DNA of 64,000 nt from Ulota crispa (lineage: Eukaryota > Streptophyta > Bryopsida > Orthotrichales > Orthotrichaceae). Positions 1 through 11,678 of this stretch are shown piece by piece (the first letter of the stretch is position 1; every line of letters begins with the position of its first letter). The notes under the pieces were generated by a model. It was given only the letters and a program-made list of their open reading frames with translations. It had not been told where the DNA came from and did not search any database. The DNA lies in contig OY987242.1 of the NCBI GenBank assembly GCA_963920765.1, positions 13,540,002-13,604,001 on the forward strand, given 5' to 3'. Position numbers and translations under genes: made by a program.

Positions 1-134
1 GGTTTGCTTGTCTTTCTTAGATCCTGACGAAGTTTTTGGAAGATTGTAGTATGGATTATGAGAGCATAAGCAATTGTAAGGGAGGTCTGTTAAAGCTGAT
101 GGTAATAATGTGTCTTTGGTTGTGGTTGCACCAG

Positions 135-1839
135 TTTAACTGCATCAGTTTGGGCTTAGCAGCTGGAGCCGCTGCAGCTGTGGTCTCACGGCACGAGCTT
201 GTGGCATGTGTGCTGTATTCTTTGTCACTTAATCACAAACAGGTACTCTTTACTTTCCCTAAGTATATCATGCTTTAGTGATTATGAAATGCTTGAAAAT
301 CTGGGGCTCCACAAGTCCACAGTACTGTTTTAATTCAACTTTGTTACTTTCTTTAGGGGGTTAGTTTCGTTTAAGACAGCTTGCAACGAATGCTGTAGCT
401 GTAGCTGTTTTTACTCCACGTTATTTAGTTTTAGCTCAGTGCTTATCTCTTGAGGTTGCTGATCTGTCATATTCTTATTCTCACTTTGGTGTGATTTGTA
501 CTGGTGGGTGTGATCAGATGAGTGCATATTACGCTCCAGCATTCTTTGCTCACCTTCTTGGACGGTGCATCCAACGTCGCTCTCCAGTTTCTGGAGTACT
601 GAAACTAGGCTTTGTGGTTTTGATTACGTTCACGGTCTGTTGGTGGCCTTTTTTATCATCTTGGCAATCTGCTGGGCAGGTAAATGTTTCGCCAATTAGT
701 TTCTTTGTACTTTACTACCTGTACATACATCAGCATGTGTCATCAATGTATACATTTCTCCAGTATTCCTAATACACCACATATCCAATGACGTGGTTTC
801 TGTATTTCTTCGTTTTCACTCATTTTCAGGACTCGAAAATTGTGGAAACTGGAGATGTTAGTGTTGCAAAATAATGCTCGGTGTCTGTTACGTGCTGTTC
901 AGGTTTTGCGTCGGTTGGCTCCCTTTGAGCGAGGCCTCTTTGAAGACTACGTTGCAAACTTTTGGTGTGGGACTTCGATGCTCATCAAATGGAAGCAGCT
1001 GTTCTCCATTCCAATGCTGGCACGGTTGGCTCTGGGCGCTACTGTTACGGCGGCTTTGCCATCCATGGTGCAGCAGATCCTGGCTCCAAGTTCCCGAGGC
1101 TTTCTTTTGGCCATGTTCAATGGCTCTTTCGCATTCTATCTCTTTGCTTTCCAAGGTACTGCTTATGCACTATGACCCGCACCAGCTACGGTGTTCATCT
1201 CACTTATTGACCAAGTTCATATTCTGATGATACATACAGCCCAAAAAAATTGCATAAAATGCATTAAAACAAAGCAGTATGTTTCAAGAAATTTTTGCTT
1301 CTAGATATTCTGGTCTTTGAGTAATTCCGTTTTTTCTCTTACAAAGCTATGGTGTCTAATGTCCTGATTGTCTCCTCGTGGGTGATGCAGTGCATGAGAA
1401 GTCCGTGTTGCTACCACTGCTACCAGCCACTCTGTTAGCACTGGAAGAGCCTGGGGTGTTGCAGTACCTCGTACCTTACGCAGTTATTTCAATGTTCCCC
1501 CTACTCCGACGTGATGACCTGGTTTTGCCGTACTTCGCCCTCCTGGCTCTCTTCTTCCTCTCACCCAAGTGCCCTGCTCCTGCAGAGGCAGCAAGAGACA
1601 CACCTTTTAAATGGCTCAATGTAGCCCTCTTGAAAACATGTTCCATTGTAGGAGCTGTCGTTCTTCATTTGCTGTATCTCTTCGTTCAGCCACCCTCCAA
1701 ATTCCCTTTCCTTTTTGAGGCTTTTCTCGTTTCATATTCCTTCGCACATTTTGTAGGTATAGTGCTGTATACAAACTGGATACAATGGTTTGTGCCTGCT
1801 GATGACCAGTGGGTTTCGTCCTCTAAGAAAAGCAATTGA
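135..1839 (+). CDS. ALG6: ALG6-type dolichyl-P-Glc:Man9GlcNAc2-PP-dolichol alpha-1,3-glucosyltransferase, 3' part
   Basis: This ER membrane enzyme adds the first glucose to the lipid-linked N-glycan precursor. The window begins inside the gene, so only the C-terminal part is present. Exons are 135-242, 518-679, 903-1155 and 1391-1839, all with GT/AG introns and a continuous frame, ending in TGA at 1837-1839. Family landmarks read in order are FNCISLGLAAG, SLNHKQMSAYYAPAFFAHLL, LAPFERGLFEDYVANFWC, FAFQVHEKSVLLPLLPATLL and SMFPLLRRDDLVLPYFAL, which follow plant ALG6 almost without gaps. Long hydrophobic stretches fit the multi-pass GT-C fold; the N-terminal catalytic loop lies outside the window. 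It is ALG6 rather than ALG8 by the block around HEKS and the PFERG loop. No defect is visible. Confidence 0.93.
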
Positions 1840-2340
1840 TCAGGGTTGATTTTTCCCATTGCGTTTTTATGCGGTGTATGACTTTCCACTTCATTGTTGA
1901 TTTTTCTCAGAATTCTGTGAGAAATGGGAAGTCGAGTTCTTCCATTTACATGGAGAATGTGGAAAAGACTGCTGGAGGATGTTCAGTGCTAGTCCTGTCC
2001 AACTTGTATTTTTCACTAGCATTAACCACCGTAGGGAAATCTTCCCATTAAGGGTAGGATTATATTTGCAGAAATGGGGTTTGGAAGTTTTATGCAAGTT
2101 TTCTTGCGTAACCCGGGATTATAATTCTTCACTATTAATTACAAATAATTTTCATTAATTTCCTTGCGGTGGTTTACGTTGGGTTTTACGCAAAGCCCTA
2201 AGAAAGTGCTTCCTTTTTTTTGTAACGTTTAGCTTTGTTGAGCATTACTCTATACGTAATATGACTGAGTGCTTCTTCCCCAAGAGGTAGAGTATTTATT
2301 GGCCTTGGAGGGAGGAGATTTTCCATTGAAAGAAGCTATC
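1840..2340. other. ALG6 3' UTR and downstream spacer
   Basis: This stretch follows the ALG6 stop codon and is AT-rich with no further coding signal. It should contain the 3' UTR, but I cannot fix the poly(A) site. It ends at the first TTAA-flanked transposon. Confidence 0.5.
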
Positions 2341-3113
2341 TTAACCCCTGAGCGCCCAGGCCGTATCCACCAAAATCAGGGTTTTTGGAGACCGACAACT
2401 TTGATGCATCGTATCTCGGTCAATCGGATGATTCACAAAAAGTGACCATTGAAAATAGTGGAACACCTACTTAGAAAATGGCTTACAAATTTTGGGAACA
2501 ATTCACCATGGGAGATGGGAGATTATAACATTTGATCAAACAACGTGTGATGATAAAACCTCATTTTTTGGTAGGTAGTTGCTATTTGATGATTTTTACA
2601 AAATTTTATAAGCCCCGGATTCATCTCAAATTTTGTGAGCAGCAAGATCAAATGTGAATGCACACACTTATAAATTATTGAAGATTGCACTTCTTTTTAT
2701 GTCAAGTTTTAGGGCTTCAAATTGCTAATGCACGGAAAACAATGACCGGCACAATCAGTGACAGTTGCCATAATAAGGGTTTAGAACATGCTTGAACCCT
2801 TGCCAACAACTTTCCCGCTACCACAAAGCTTACACAAGGAAGCTTGCATGGAATATTGACCCGTTGCAACATGTAAAATGTTGCTTGCTAAACCGCCCCC
2901 GTTGCCTGGTACGGTGTTTCACCAAATCAAATCTCTTGCAGCGTTTATACAACAATTTGACTTTCCTCGCCATTACTCCATTGACATGCACAACTTAAAT
3001 GCTTTTGTAATTGTAATTTGTAATAAAACCAAAAAGTTAGATCTAGTGCCTCAAAATAAGACTTTAAAATCTGGAGCGACCCGAATCGAGTTGCTGGGCC
3101 ACTCAGGGGTTAA
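2341..3113. mobile_element. TTAA-flanked piggyBac-like non-autonomous element
   Basis: TTAA lies at both edges (2341-2344 and 3110-3113). The left terminus reads CCCCTGAGCGCCCAGG and the right one, reversed, reads CCCCTGAGTGGCCCAG. It is 773 bp with no transposase-like frame. The TTAA duplication with CCC(C/T)T ends is the piggyBac signature; the superfamily call is inferred because no transposase is present. Confidence 0.75.
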
Positions 3114-3624
3114 AGAAGTTTGAGTACGTATCTTATTTGAAAAGCAAGTTGGTGTTACAAGGATATAGTCTCTTGTAGGGTAAACAAAATTAAAGAGAAA
3201 CATTGTTTGTAGGTGGACTTTTGGAGCATGCAATATCGCTTTTAAAATCAAAACAGGACAATCTAAAGTTTTGTGAATAGGTGTGCAGGTCTCAAAACCG
3301 ATATGTGAAGGCTTCAAATATTATGTTTTCTTTCAAGATTTCTAGAATAAATTTAGTTATCTAAATTCAAATGGCAATTCAAAATTCCCAAATACAATCT
3401 TCCAATAGTAAACCTAAGCTCTTACATTTGTTGGACATTTGAAAAAATTGTCTTTTTACCATGGCCCCACAAACAAGAGATTGTAGTCATTAAGTCCAAC
3501 TTGAGAATTGGTATTCTTCCAATTGCTTGACATGCTATGATTGTGTGCTATGAGAAAATTTTAAGGTCCCAAGGAAACTTGTCATCCAAGTTTGACTTAT
3601 GTCAGATTTTTGGCTAGTGTTAGT

Positions 3625-3990
3625 GAGGATGCCCTTGTGGATTCTTCTACCTTGCGACATCTCCATTCAACTCCAGAAACGTCATTAAAGGAAACACGCT
3701 ATTTCTTTTTCTAATGTTGATCACTTGTTTCCTCCACTTGTGCAATTAAGTAAACTTATGTTCAACCAATGACAAATATCCTTGTCTATAAAAACAAATA
3801 GATTCTCCATCCTTGATCATCCTACCTACTTTTGCAGAAAGAAAGACAATATTTGAAGGAGTTTTGTTCACAAGAAAACTACAAATTTTGCCATGCCAAA
3901 AATACTATTTTGACTAGCCCATTCATTAATTACTACATTCTCATCCAAAATCCCCCAATCCATTATCTTCCCGTATACGTGGAGATGCTC
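3625..3990. mobile_element. MITE related to the 24861-25197 element (PIF/Harbinger-like)
   Basis: The interior matches the better-preserved copy at 24861-25197 over most of its length, including the segment around CCTACTTTTG and the terminal GAGATGCTC. The right end at 3990 is clear. The left end (GAGGATGCCC near 3625) is degenerate, and no target duplication is convincing. Confidence 0.55.
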
Positions 3991-4229
3991 TTGTATACCC
4001 AACAGCTGCTTACAGTACATTTGGTCACAAGTGCCTACACTTGAAACTACATAGTACAATGCAATATACAATATTGTATGTGATTTAGTTTGCTTGGTGA
4101 GGCTCGGATCTAGGGAAGTGCAGGATGTGATACGGGATAAGTTGGGCATGGTGTACATTTGATGAGAAGCTGGTGCATGTCACACTCAGTTGCAGAACAA
4201 CAAGATTATGAAGTCTCCCATACTTAGAA

Positions 4230-4547
4230 GGTAGGAACACCTATAAGCGTCAGTGTCCCCATAACCGTCACTTTTGAAATCTTAGAAAATTTGTGGAAGT
4301 GAATAGATGTAATGACAAGAATGTACAACATGTGAACATGAATTCTTAAAATGATTATGGGTGCAATGGCAGTTTGCTCTTTAAAAATTCATAACTTATT
4401 TTCATGGTATCTAAATAATACATTTGAAAGTGCAAACTTATTTTTTTCTGTTCCTAATAGGATCTTGTAATTTGCTAGATTGCTAGATGTTCATTAATAG
4501 TCATCATGTTCAAAACCCTTAGTTTGACGTTTATGGGTGCTCCTACC
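4230..4547. mobile_element. Inverted-repeat element, GGTAGGA family, uninterrupted copy
   Basis: The ends read GGTAGGAACACCTATAAGCG and, reversed from the right, GGTAGGAGCACCCATAAACG, about 318 bp apart. A second copy in the opposite orientation lies at 51045-51772 and carries a nested MITE. This copy preserves the unoccupied site for that insertion near 4410-4435. There is no coding content. Confidence 0.65.
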
Positions 4548-5385
4548 TGAAATGTATGCAAATCAACATGGCCACCAACCACAATAGCAACAAGTGTACT
4601 ATAAGTTGAAATAAACGAGTGTAAAGCCGATGAGGTTGTGCCACGTATGCCTTTAAAAAAAAGTAGACGTGGCTTGAGTACAAATGCACACATCATATTA
4701 CCATCTACATGTCATATGTCATTGTGTACAAGTATGCCTTGCACAGGTTTTGTGTCGTGTTTCTTTTAATTTTTGATGACTTTGAGGTGACTACTTCACC
4801 CCTCGTTTTTCTTGTCTTTCTTTATTTCCCTCCTCAAATATTTCGTGACTTTTCATTTTCCCTTTCCTTACCTTTTCTTGTTCCTCCTCCCTTTTGAATT
4901 TCAATTTTAGGTGATGAAGAGACATCAAATTTTGAGTGACGGGCAAACACCCAATGCTTGACATTCAATGCTTTATAATAGAGAACTTTGAACTTATGGA
5001 GCTAATAGAAAATTTTGAATATCTTGTGACAAACAGACAACCCATGTTTAATGATAAAGATTGATAGTACATGCATTTTTTTTCTGTTTCACTTAGTCTC
5101 TCGCACTTTTCATTGAAAGTGGTTTACATAAACACATTTGATTCTTAGAAAGCACTTGAAAAAATTAGGCAGTTTTTGGCAATTCTACACAAATGATGTT
5201 TTCGCCGTTAAGGCTCATCCATGAGCGTATTTTTCTTTTTAGAGTGCACAAAGGACCGAGTTCATTATTATAAATCTAAGTGTAAAATAACCAACTTTGG
5301 TATATTTTGTACAATAATAGTAGAATAGGTACAAATAAGTGTGCTACCTAGGGGATTATTTTGTTTCTTTGTTGGTTGCACAGCA
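4548..5385. other. AT-rich spacer, no gene seen
   Basis: Only short chance frames and homopolymer-rich sequence are seen here. I recognise no coding motif, structural RNA or paired termini. Confidence 0.4.
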
Positions 5386-5610
5386 TGCACCCGTGAATGC
5401 AAGCAAGGAAGAAATGGATGGCATCACGAACTTGTACAAGTTTATCCTTTAAAACTTACTAATATTAGCAATATCATCCAAATTTTGGCAAATATGGTGT
5501 TTGCCCAGAAGGGATTTGGTGATTTCATCTGTTATTCAACCAGTTTCTTTAATATCATGCTAGTCAAAACGAGGTAATGTTGTGGCCAAATTTTGTCCAA
5601 CCTAAAGGTT
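5386..5610 (+). repeat. Unnamed dispersed repeat (copy 1 of 4)
   Basis: This segment resembles 31305-31520, part of 14420-14540, and 50400-50615 in reverse. Shared blocks include GCAAGGAAGAAATGGAT, AGGGATTTGGTGATTTC and the right part around GAGGTAATGTTGTGG. Neither a coding frame nor terminal repeats are evident, so the class is unknown; it could be a degraded MITE or a SINE. Confidence 0.45.
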
Positions 5611-6833
5611 TAATTTGCTCAGTTCCTTTTAAACAAGCAAAAGTGACACACCATTCTTGCAACGTGAAGAACAATATACAATAACAATCCAAGAGAATTG
5701 CAATATTATTCTAATTCTATGTAAAACCCACAAAAATAACAAAAACGATGACAATTTGAATTTCAGAATCAAGAACATGGTATTTTTGAAGGAAAATCAA
5801 AAATAGAGTATGCAACCAAAGTTCGGTATTCGTCTTAATTATAATCTAATCGATATATAAATTGAATCACATACATTTTCTATAAATTGAATCACATACA
5901 TTTTCTATTCACTTAGAAATAGCAAATGCTACTGAGAACAACATATATTCATAGAGCATGGCAAAATGCATAATGTTAAGAGACCTCAAGTACAACAACA
6001 ACAAATGCAATAAATGCAATAAAGACATTATTGCACAAGTTATTCCAGTTAATGCATCCTGCACTAACAATGCTAACATGAATTACATCAAGAAATAGGT
6101 GAATTTGTAAGGCGCATAAATAAATTATTTTATGGTAATCTAAGTTAATTAAATATATTGTGGACTATTCTACCTAAAAATTATCTCAAAAGATGCAAAT
6201 CAAGTGGCTAAAATCCCCAAAGGGATTTTGTTAGCATGTAGCTTAACAAGGTGTGAAGAATGTCATATCACAAATGAGCCCTATCACCAAGTTTTCACTT
6301 GAGAGATCGTAAAAAGTTACAGTATGTCCTTGAAAAACCAAGGGAGAGATGCATGCCACACTTTCACACTAACCATACATAATTTGCCCAAATTTGCTCA
6401 AATTTGCCCAAATTTGCCCAAATTACTATGAAGGGTTCTTGCACTGTTTATAATATTTTACCAATTCAAATAGCTTGTGTAGTGCAAACCAGAATGTATG
6501 GTGAGAGGAGGAGACTTTTCTAAGCCAATTTTAGCCACAGCCTTACCTTATTTTGACATTGGCTGCCTCAACAGTGAAAAAAATTGGGTGAAACTGCTAA
6601 CTCCATCTCAAAAATACCATAGGTGAACTGATACTAATATTAAATTATGCCATGAAAGAATGTACACATGGATGATTCTATCCAAATTTTCCTTACCTGC
6701 CTGATTGGGTGCACGTCGCTTGGTTAACGAAAATTTTAAAAAATTGCTTGTTAATACTGAAAATTCTAGAGCATTTAGGGCTAAGTGGTCTACTTTAGAG
6801 AACTGGCAAATCTCTGGAGTAAACTACATTGAA
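5611..6833. other. AT-rich spacer with small tandem repeats
   Basis: No gene is seen. It contains a near-perfect duplication of about 25 bp (unit starting TATAAATTGAATCACATA) at roughly 5855-5906, and a 10-bp tandem repeat (unit AAATTTGCCC, about four copies) at roughly 6380-6424. Confidence 0.5.
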
Positions 6834-7636
6834 TAGTGCGTTTAGGTTGCCCCACACATTTCTTGACATTTTGCATTATATAAATATTTACAACGGTCAT
6901 AGTAATTTTCATTAGAAATTATTGCAAAAAATAAAATTTAAAAGTCCCGGCAACGTCAATGATGCAGTGGAAAATCAAATTAGCTACATCTAGAGTGTGA
7001 ACCATGTGAAATTCTGCATGCACCTCCAAGTGACCAAACAATGAGTCACTAGGTACCTTTTTAGGGTTAGGCAACCTAATTGTAAAGGTAACCTAAGGGC
7101 CGCTTCACACTATGACCAACTAAGTTGAGAGGCCATAGGATTGAGCGGCCAAACTTTGGTGAGAGGCCAACCAAATGGGTTAAAAATAAGTAATAAAATA
7201 TTTTTTTGACACCTTTGGCCGCCCTTAGTGTGAAGTTTCCAAAAGCCAAGTCCAAAGGCCAAACTCTTGTCAATGAGCTTTCACAACCTCTCAACTTGAA
7301 TGGCCATAGTGTGAAGCCTCCAAAGGTCAAGTCCAAAGTCCAAAACCATAGCATTTATTAGATCTTCCAAATCTAATGAACAAGATCTTGTAAGCTTTTG
7401 ATTATTTTATGAAAACAATGTGACGGCCTCTCAATCATAGTTCGGGTCTCCATTTCTACTTGACCCAAACTATTACCGAGAGGTCGTCAACCTTGTATGA
7501 TAAAGTGCTACCATGTAAACATTTGAAAGATGACGACCTTTGGAATTTGGACTCTGGATATCTTGCAATCTGATTGCTGCAAACTGATGGTTTCTGGACC
7601 TTCAACCATAGTGTAAAGCCGCCCTAAATGCAATGT
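6834..7636. mobile_element. Inverted-repeat element, GTGCRTTTAGGTTGCC family, interrupted copy
   Basis: The left end GTGCGTTTAGGTTGCCCC (about 6837) and the right part, resumed after an insertion at 7625, match the second copy at 20040-20346 along their length. The element is split by a PIF/Harbinger-like MITE (7097-7624), and TAA repeats on each side of that insert. The family's own target duplication is not clear. Confidence 0.6.
7097..7624. mobile_element. PIF/Harbinger-like (Tourist-type) MITE, nested
   Basis: The termini are GGGCCGCTTCACACTATG and, reversed from the right, GGGCGGCTTTACACTATG. They are flanked by a TAA duplication (7094-7096 and 7625-7627). The 528-bp interior is made of subterminal repeats around CCAAGTCCAAAGG in both orientations and encodes nothing. 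A 3-bp TAA target site is typical of PIF/Harbinger; the superfamily is inferred from that and from the ends. Confidence 0.72.
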
Positions 7637-8873
7637 TCTGTTTATTGAAAAGAGACACTTCATGTCTCCATGTGACGTGCCACATGGAGTGAAGAAAACT
7701 TTATAAAGAATGTGACTTTACAAGGATTGCCATGAGCTCAAGATTGTGTCCGACAAGGATTTTTATTACATTTTTGAGATTACGTTTCATGTGTAGTTCT
7801 AGAGGGGAGTTCAGAGAATTGCACAAAAGTGTCACGACAAAAGCCAAAAAGATAGACATGAGACATTGGTTTTCAATTTTGAAAGAAAAGTTAGTATAGC
7901 AAGGTTTGAAATATTGATACTAAAATCAACTATGAGACCCTCTTCACTTATCAGCAAGAGACCCAACAAGGTTATCACATTTTATAGTGGGAACGATGCT
8001 TCCATGCATATTTGGATGATTTTAGGCCTAGGCATCTAAAATAATTAGGTGAAAATTTTGGTGAATTTATGGAATCCAATCGAAGAAGCATGAGGTGTGC
8101 TATATGTTGGGTGAAAATTTATGATCTATCTATACTAATAAGTGGGAGGATTTTCCTTAGGGCGCCCTTTTCTAGAATTTTCTAGAAAATTTTGTTGTAA
8201 GTTGAAGCAAGAAAGGATGCACAAGATATAGAACACCAAGTGCCCTCAAACCATGTCCTTTTTTCAAAAAAATTAAACCTTTTTGGTGGAAGTTGAAACA
8301 ATAAGCCATGCCTCCAAAATATAAAACACCAAATTTCCTCCAACCATATGCTAAAAAATCAATAAAATGCCAAATATCCTTCAGCAAAGTATTAAAGAGT
8401 AGCTTTGTGATGAAAGCAACTAATTTTTTTTTTATAAAAAAACCCAAAACAATGATGCATGAACGATTAGATTCTAGACCAGTATTGGGATATTAATTTT
8501 TTTAATAAAGTACATCAAGATCATATTCTAGAGTAATTGATTTGTGATGTATCAATTTTTTGTAAAATTAAATGTTGCATTATCCATACATGTCCAACTC
8601 GCGCAAAGCGTGTGCTTGTATACTGGTAGTAGCTAATTGTATGAATGAACTTGCTCACACAGAGGATTTTATCCTTTCCTTTGCTTTTTCCTCACTTGTG
8701 TATTGTAAGGGTGCGTGTTGCTCAACCCATGAAATACCAAAAAAACATTCCCTGATACTTACCACAAGTACCAATGTTTGAAAATAAATTTAGTGTGGCC
8801 GGTTTAAAATCCAACATTTCCCATTTCCAACTAACTTGGTCTTCATTGAATTGCATTTGCTGTTTTCCTGTAT
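7637..8873. other. AT-rich spacer, no gene seen
   Basis: Short frames here have no recognisable protein features, and I see no paired termini. It ends at the TTAT flank of the next element. Confidence 0.4.
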
Positions 8874-9814
8874 TTATCCCCTAACGTCCAAGCCTTTTTT
8901 CTGAAAATACATTGAAAACTGCCATTCTCAGTCATTTGATCCCAAGAACAACTCTTTTCTTTTTTCTACAAATCAAATTGTAGGATCTTGCAGTAGTCTT
9001 ATGCAAGCCATGGTAAAAGTTTCATGATGTTTAACCGAACAATATGAGAGATATGAGCATTTGAAGTTAGTAGAAAAAGTTCTTTGATCTTTGTTCAAAA
9101 TTTTTGAGTCCCTTTGACAGCATACTATGAACATTTTTTAAACCATGGATGCAAGTGAAATTTGTCCAACATGTGCTATCATGTTAGGCATATTTCCACA
9201 AGTTCTCATTGCCAACAAAAATTTTGAACATTCCATTCATGAGCTTGCATTGCAAACATGTGCTTGAAATTCACACTACATTGAGGTTTTTTGCAAACCA
9301 AAATTTCAATGGATGTTTTTAAACACACAAATCCTAACAAGAAATTGGAAGGTTTTATCTTTATTGACCACCACAAAAAAGAAATTGAAAAAAAACCAAG
9401 TCTCTAGTAGATATTGCAATTCAAAAGCTAATGTGTTTATCAAATACAATAATGAATTTATTTGATATATTATTGTTTTGGATATACCCCAATGAAGAGA
9501 CATACCTTCAACGATTGCCCTTGGGAAAAGTTAATGAAAAATGACATGCCCAAATTGCCCCTAATTTAAAAAACACTCATAAAACACTCATAAAACACTC
9601 ATAAAACACTCATAAAACACTCATAAAACACTCATAAAACACTCATAAATTTTGAATTGTAAATCCAATTTCAATAAATATCATATCCCACATAGCCTTG
9701 CAAAGTTATGTTTGAAGTATAAAATTCAAAACAATTAATCAAAAATCCTAAAAGAAAAAACTTGCCCAAAATTCATTTTATCCTCCATAGGGACAATGGG
9801 CATTCAGGAGTTAT
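8874..9814. mobile_element. piggyBac-like non-autonomous element with TTAT flanks
   Basis: The ends are CCCCTAACGTCCAAGCC and, reversed, CTCCTGAATGCCCATTG. The interior is closely related to 26832-27694, sharing for example CATGTTAGGCATAT and GCATTGCAAACATGTGCTTG. Both flanks are TTAT instead of TTAA (8874-8877 and 9811-9814), a direct 4-bp repeat. It carries an expanded 11-bp tandem array at 9570-9649 and no transposase frame. Confidence 0.72.
9570..9649. repeat. 11-bp tandem array inside a transposon
   Basis: The unit ACTCATAAAAC is repeated about seven times with no visible divergence. The related element at 26832-27694 has only one to two units at the matching place (about 27510-27530), so this is a local expansion. 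Confidence 0.85.
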
Positions 9815-10791
9815 ATTGAAATATGTTGTAATTAGTTCTTTTTTAAAAATTGGCCAGTTTCTTAGCGGGCAGTTTCAAGGCCAGGCCACAGAGGCCAGAA
9901 CTGCCAATTCAAACCGGCAATTTGTAAAAAACAGGTGACGGTTCTTACATGTTTGTGAAAAAATAGATTCTTTGACTTTCTAGGGCCCACTTCTCTAGTC
10001 TATACGAAACTGCTAATTTTGAGAGTTCACAAACTGCCATCTCAAACCTCCTACCTTAGAATGATGGAGAGATTATTTTTAAATGGATAATAGATGAAAA
10101 CTTGGAAAAGTAGTTGTCCCCAATTTTCCAAAAAGACAAGTCACTTCTCATCCGTTTCAAACTGCCAGTTTTGTGGCTGTGTGGCCCAGGCATCAGATTC
10201 AACCGATTAATTTCAACCAGGTGACAATTCACTAAATGCCGGTTCTTCCCGTGCATTGATAGGGACTACTCACTACTCACTACTGTAAAGAGTGAGAGCA
10301 TCAGAGCAGGAGCAGAGTTTGAATACAGAATGCTCGAGAGAAAGTAGAGGCGGAGATTCTGGGATGACCGTTTAAATTTAAATTTGAAGGTCTCGGTCTC
10401 CCCCCCACCTCGAGGTTATTTTAAATTCTGACCAATGCGAGGCTGCCTCGCTGCATGACTCATGAGAGCTCCGAGGGCGGCCTCGTCAAGGCGCTCTCTC
10501 TGGGGCTCCCTCTTTGCTTGCTACAGATTTTACTGTTGCTGCTTGTTTTTTGTTTACTAATTTCTTTTCTTGGGATCTAAAAGCGAACTTCTATGCTGGC
10601 CCTGAAATAGGAAAACCCAAAATCGATAAATAAATTCTCATTGCAATGTGTTTGTCACTTTTGAAATTTATTATTCCCAGCCAATATGGAAGTTTGCACT
10701 AAATTTGAAAAAAAAAATTTCAACAGGGGCTTCACTTTTCGTTTTCGATGTGGCTGTTGTTGCTAAGGTAACCTTACCCATACCCGAGAGT
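9815..10791. other. Spacer with a GC-richer patch
   Basis: Most of it is AT-rich. About 10290-10530 is clearly richer in G+C than its surroundings and contains TGACTCATGA and several CG dinucleotides. I see no exon pattern or matching termini; it could be a MITE or a promoter relic. Confidence 0.35.
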
Positions 10792-11678
10792 TTGACCCCT
10801 AAATTATCAAGGCCATTTTCTGCCAAAAACCACTCAAAATTGCCCTTATTGTTGCATTCATCAAAAATTTCAATAAAATGTTGTTCTTGAAAATTTAACC
10901 ATAGGATCTTGTAATGCACTTGTAGAAAAAGAAGTGGTAAAAATTTCGTGACATTTGGCCGTACGGATTGAAAGTTATGAGCATTTGAAGGGAAAAGTTT
11001 TTTTTTTCCATTGTGCCCAAAAATTTCAGATGGCTTTAATCACCATTTGCTGATTTTTTTGCACTAAGGACCTTGATGTTGTAATTTTATCTTATAGATA
11101 ATCAAGTTAGACATATATGTATACCAATTTTCAAGGCAATCAAAGACATGTAACACATCCTAAAGAATATTGCAACGCCACTATATGACAAGTTTTGCAA
11201 ATACACTATGACATTTTTTAGTGAAGTTTCCCACCACATGTGTTTAGATATGGAAAATCCAAACATTGTGTTTGAAGATTAACATGTACTTCAAATGTTG
11301 AAAAAAAAAAGTTAAAAAACTCTAAAACTCTAAAATTTAGAAGCTCCCAAAGCCCAATATGACCTCCTAATCAAAAATGAAAGGGGAAATAATGGGGACC
11401 ACCAAAGCAACATGTGGCAACTCCTCCTTATACCCTTGCCTTCAAAGTCAATATTTTCTCCCTTGCCTAAGCTGCACCTCGAACTGCTTTTGGCCAGAAA
11501 AAGCCCATAACTTGTGAACCGTGTGACATAATCACATGTTTTTTTGCATCCCACAAACCTTATACATTCCTACACACTCATAAAAAGTTTCAAAAAATAA
11601 TGTAAAAATTTGAAATCACAGGAGCCTACCCAAAATCCCAAAAGTCCCCTGCGGGGACTTTGGGGCTTTAGGGGTTAA
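10792..11678. mobile_element. TTAA-flanked piggyBac-like non-autonomous element
   Basis: The right end is perfect (GGGGCTTTAGGGG followed by TTAA at 11675-11678). The left end reads CCCCTAAATTATCAAGGCC after TTGA, one base from TTAA. The interior shares the motif ACCATAGGATCTTGT and following segments with the elements at 20509 and 26832. It is about 887 bp and non-coding. Confidence 0.68.
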
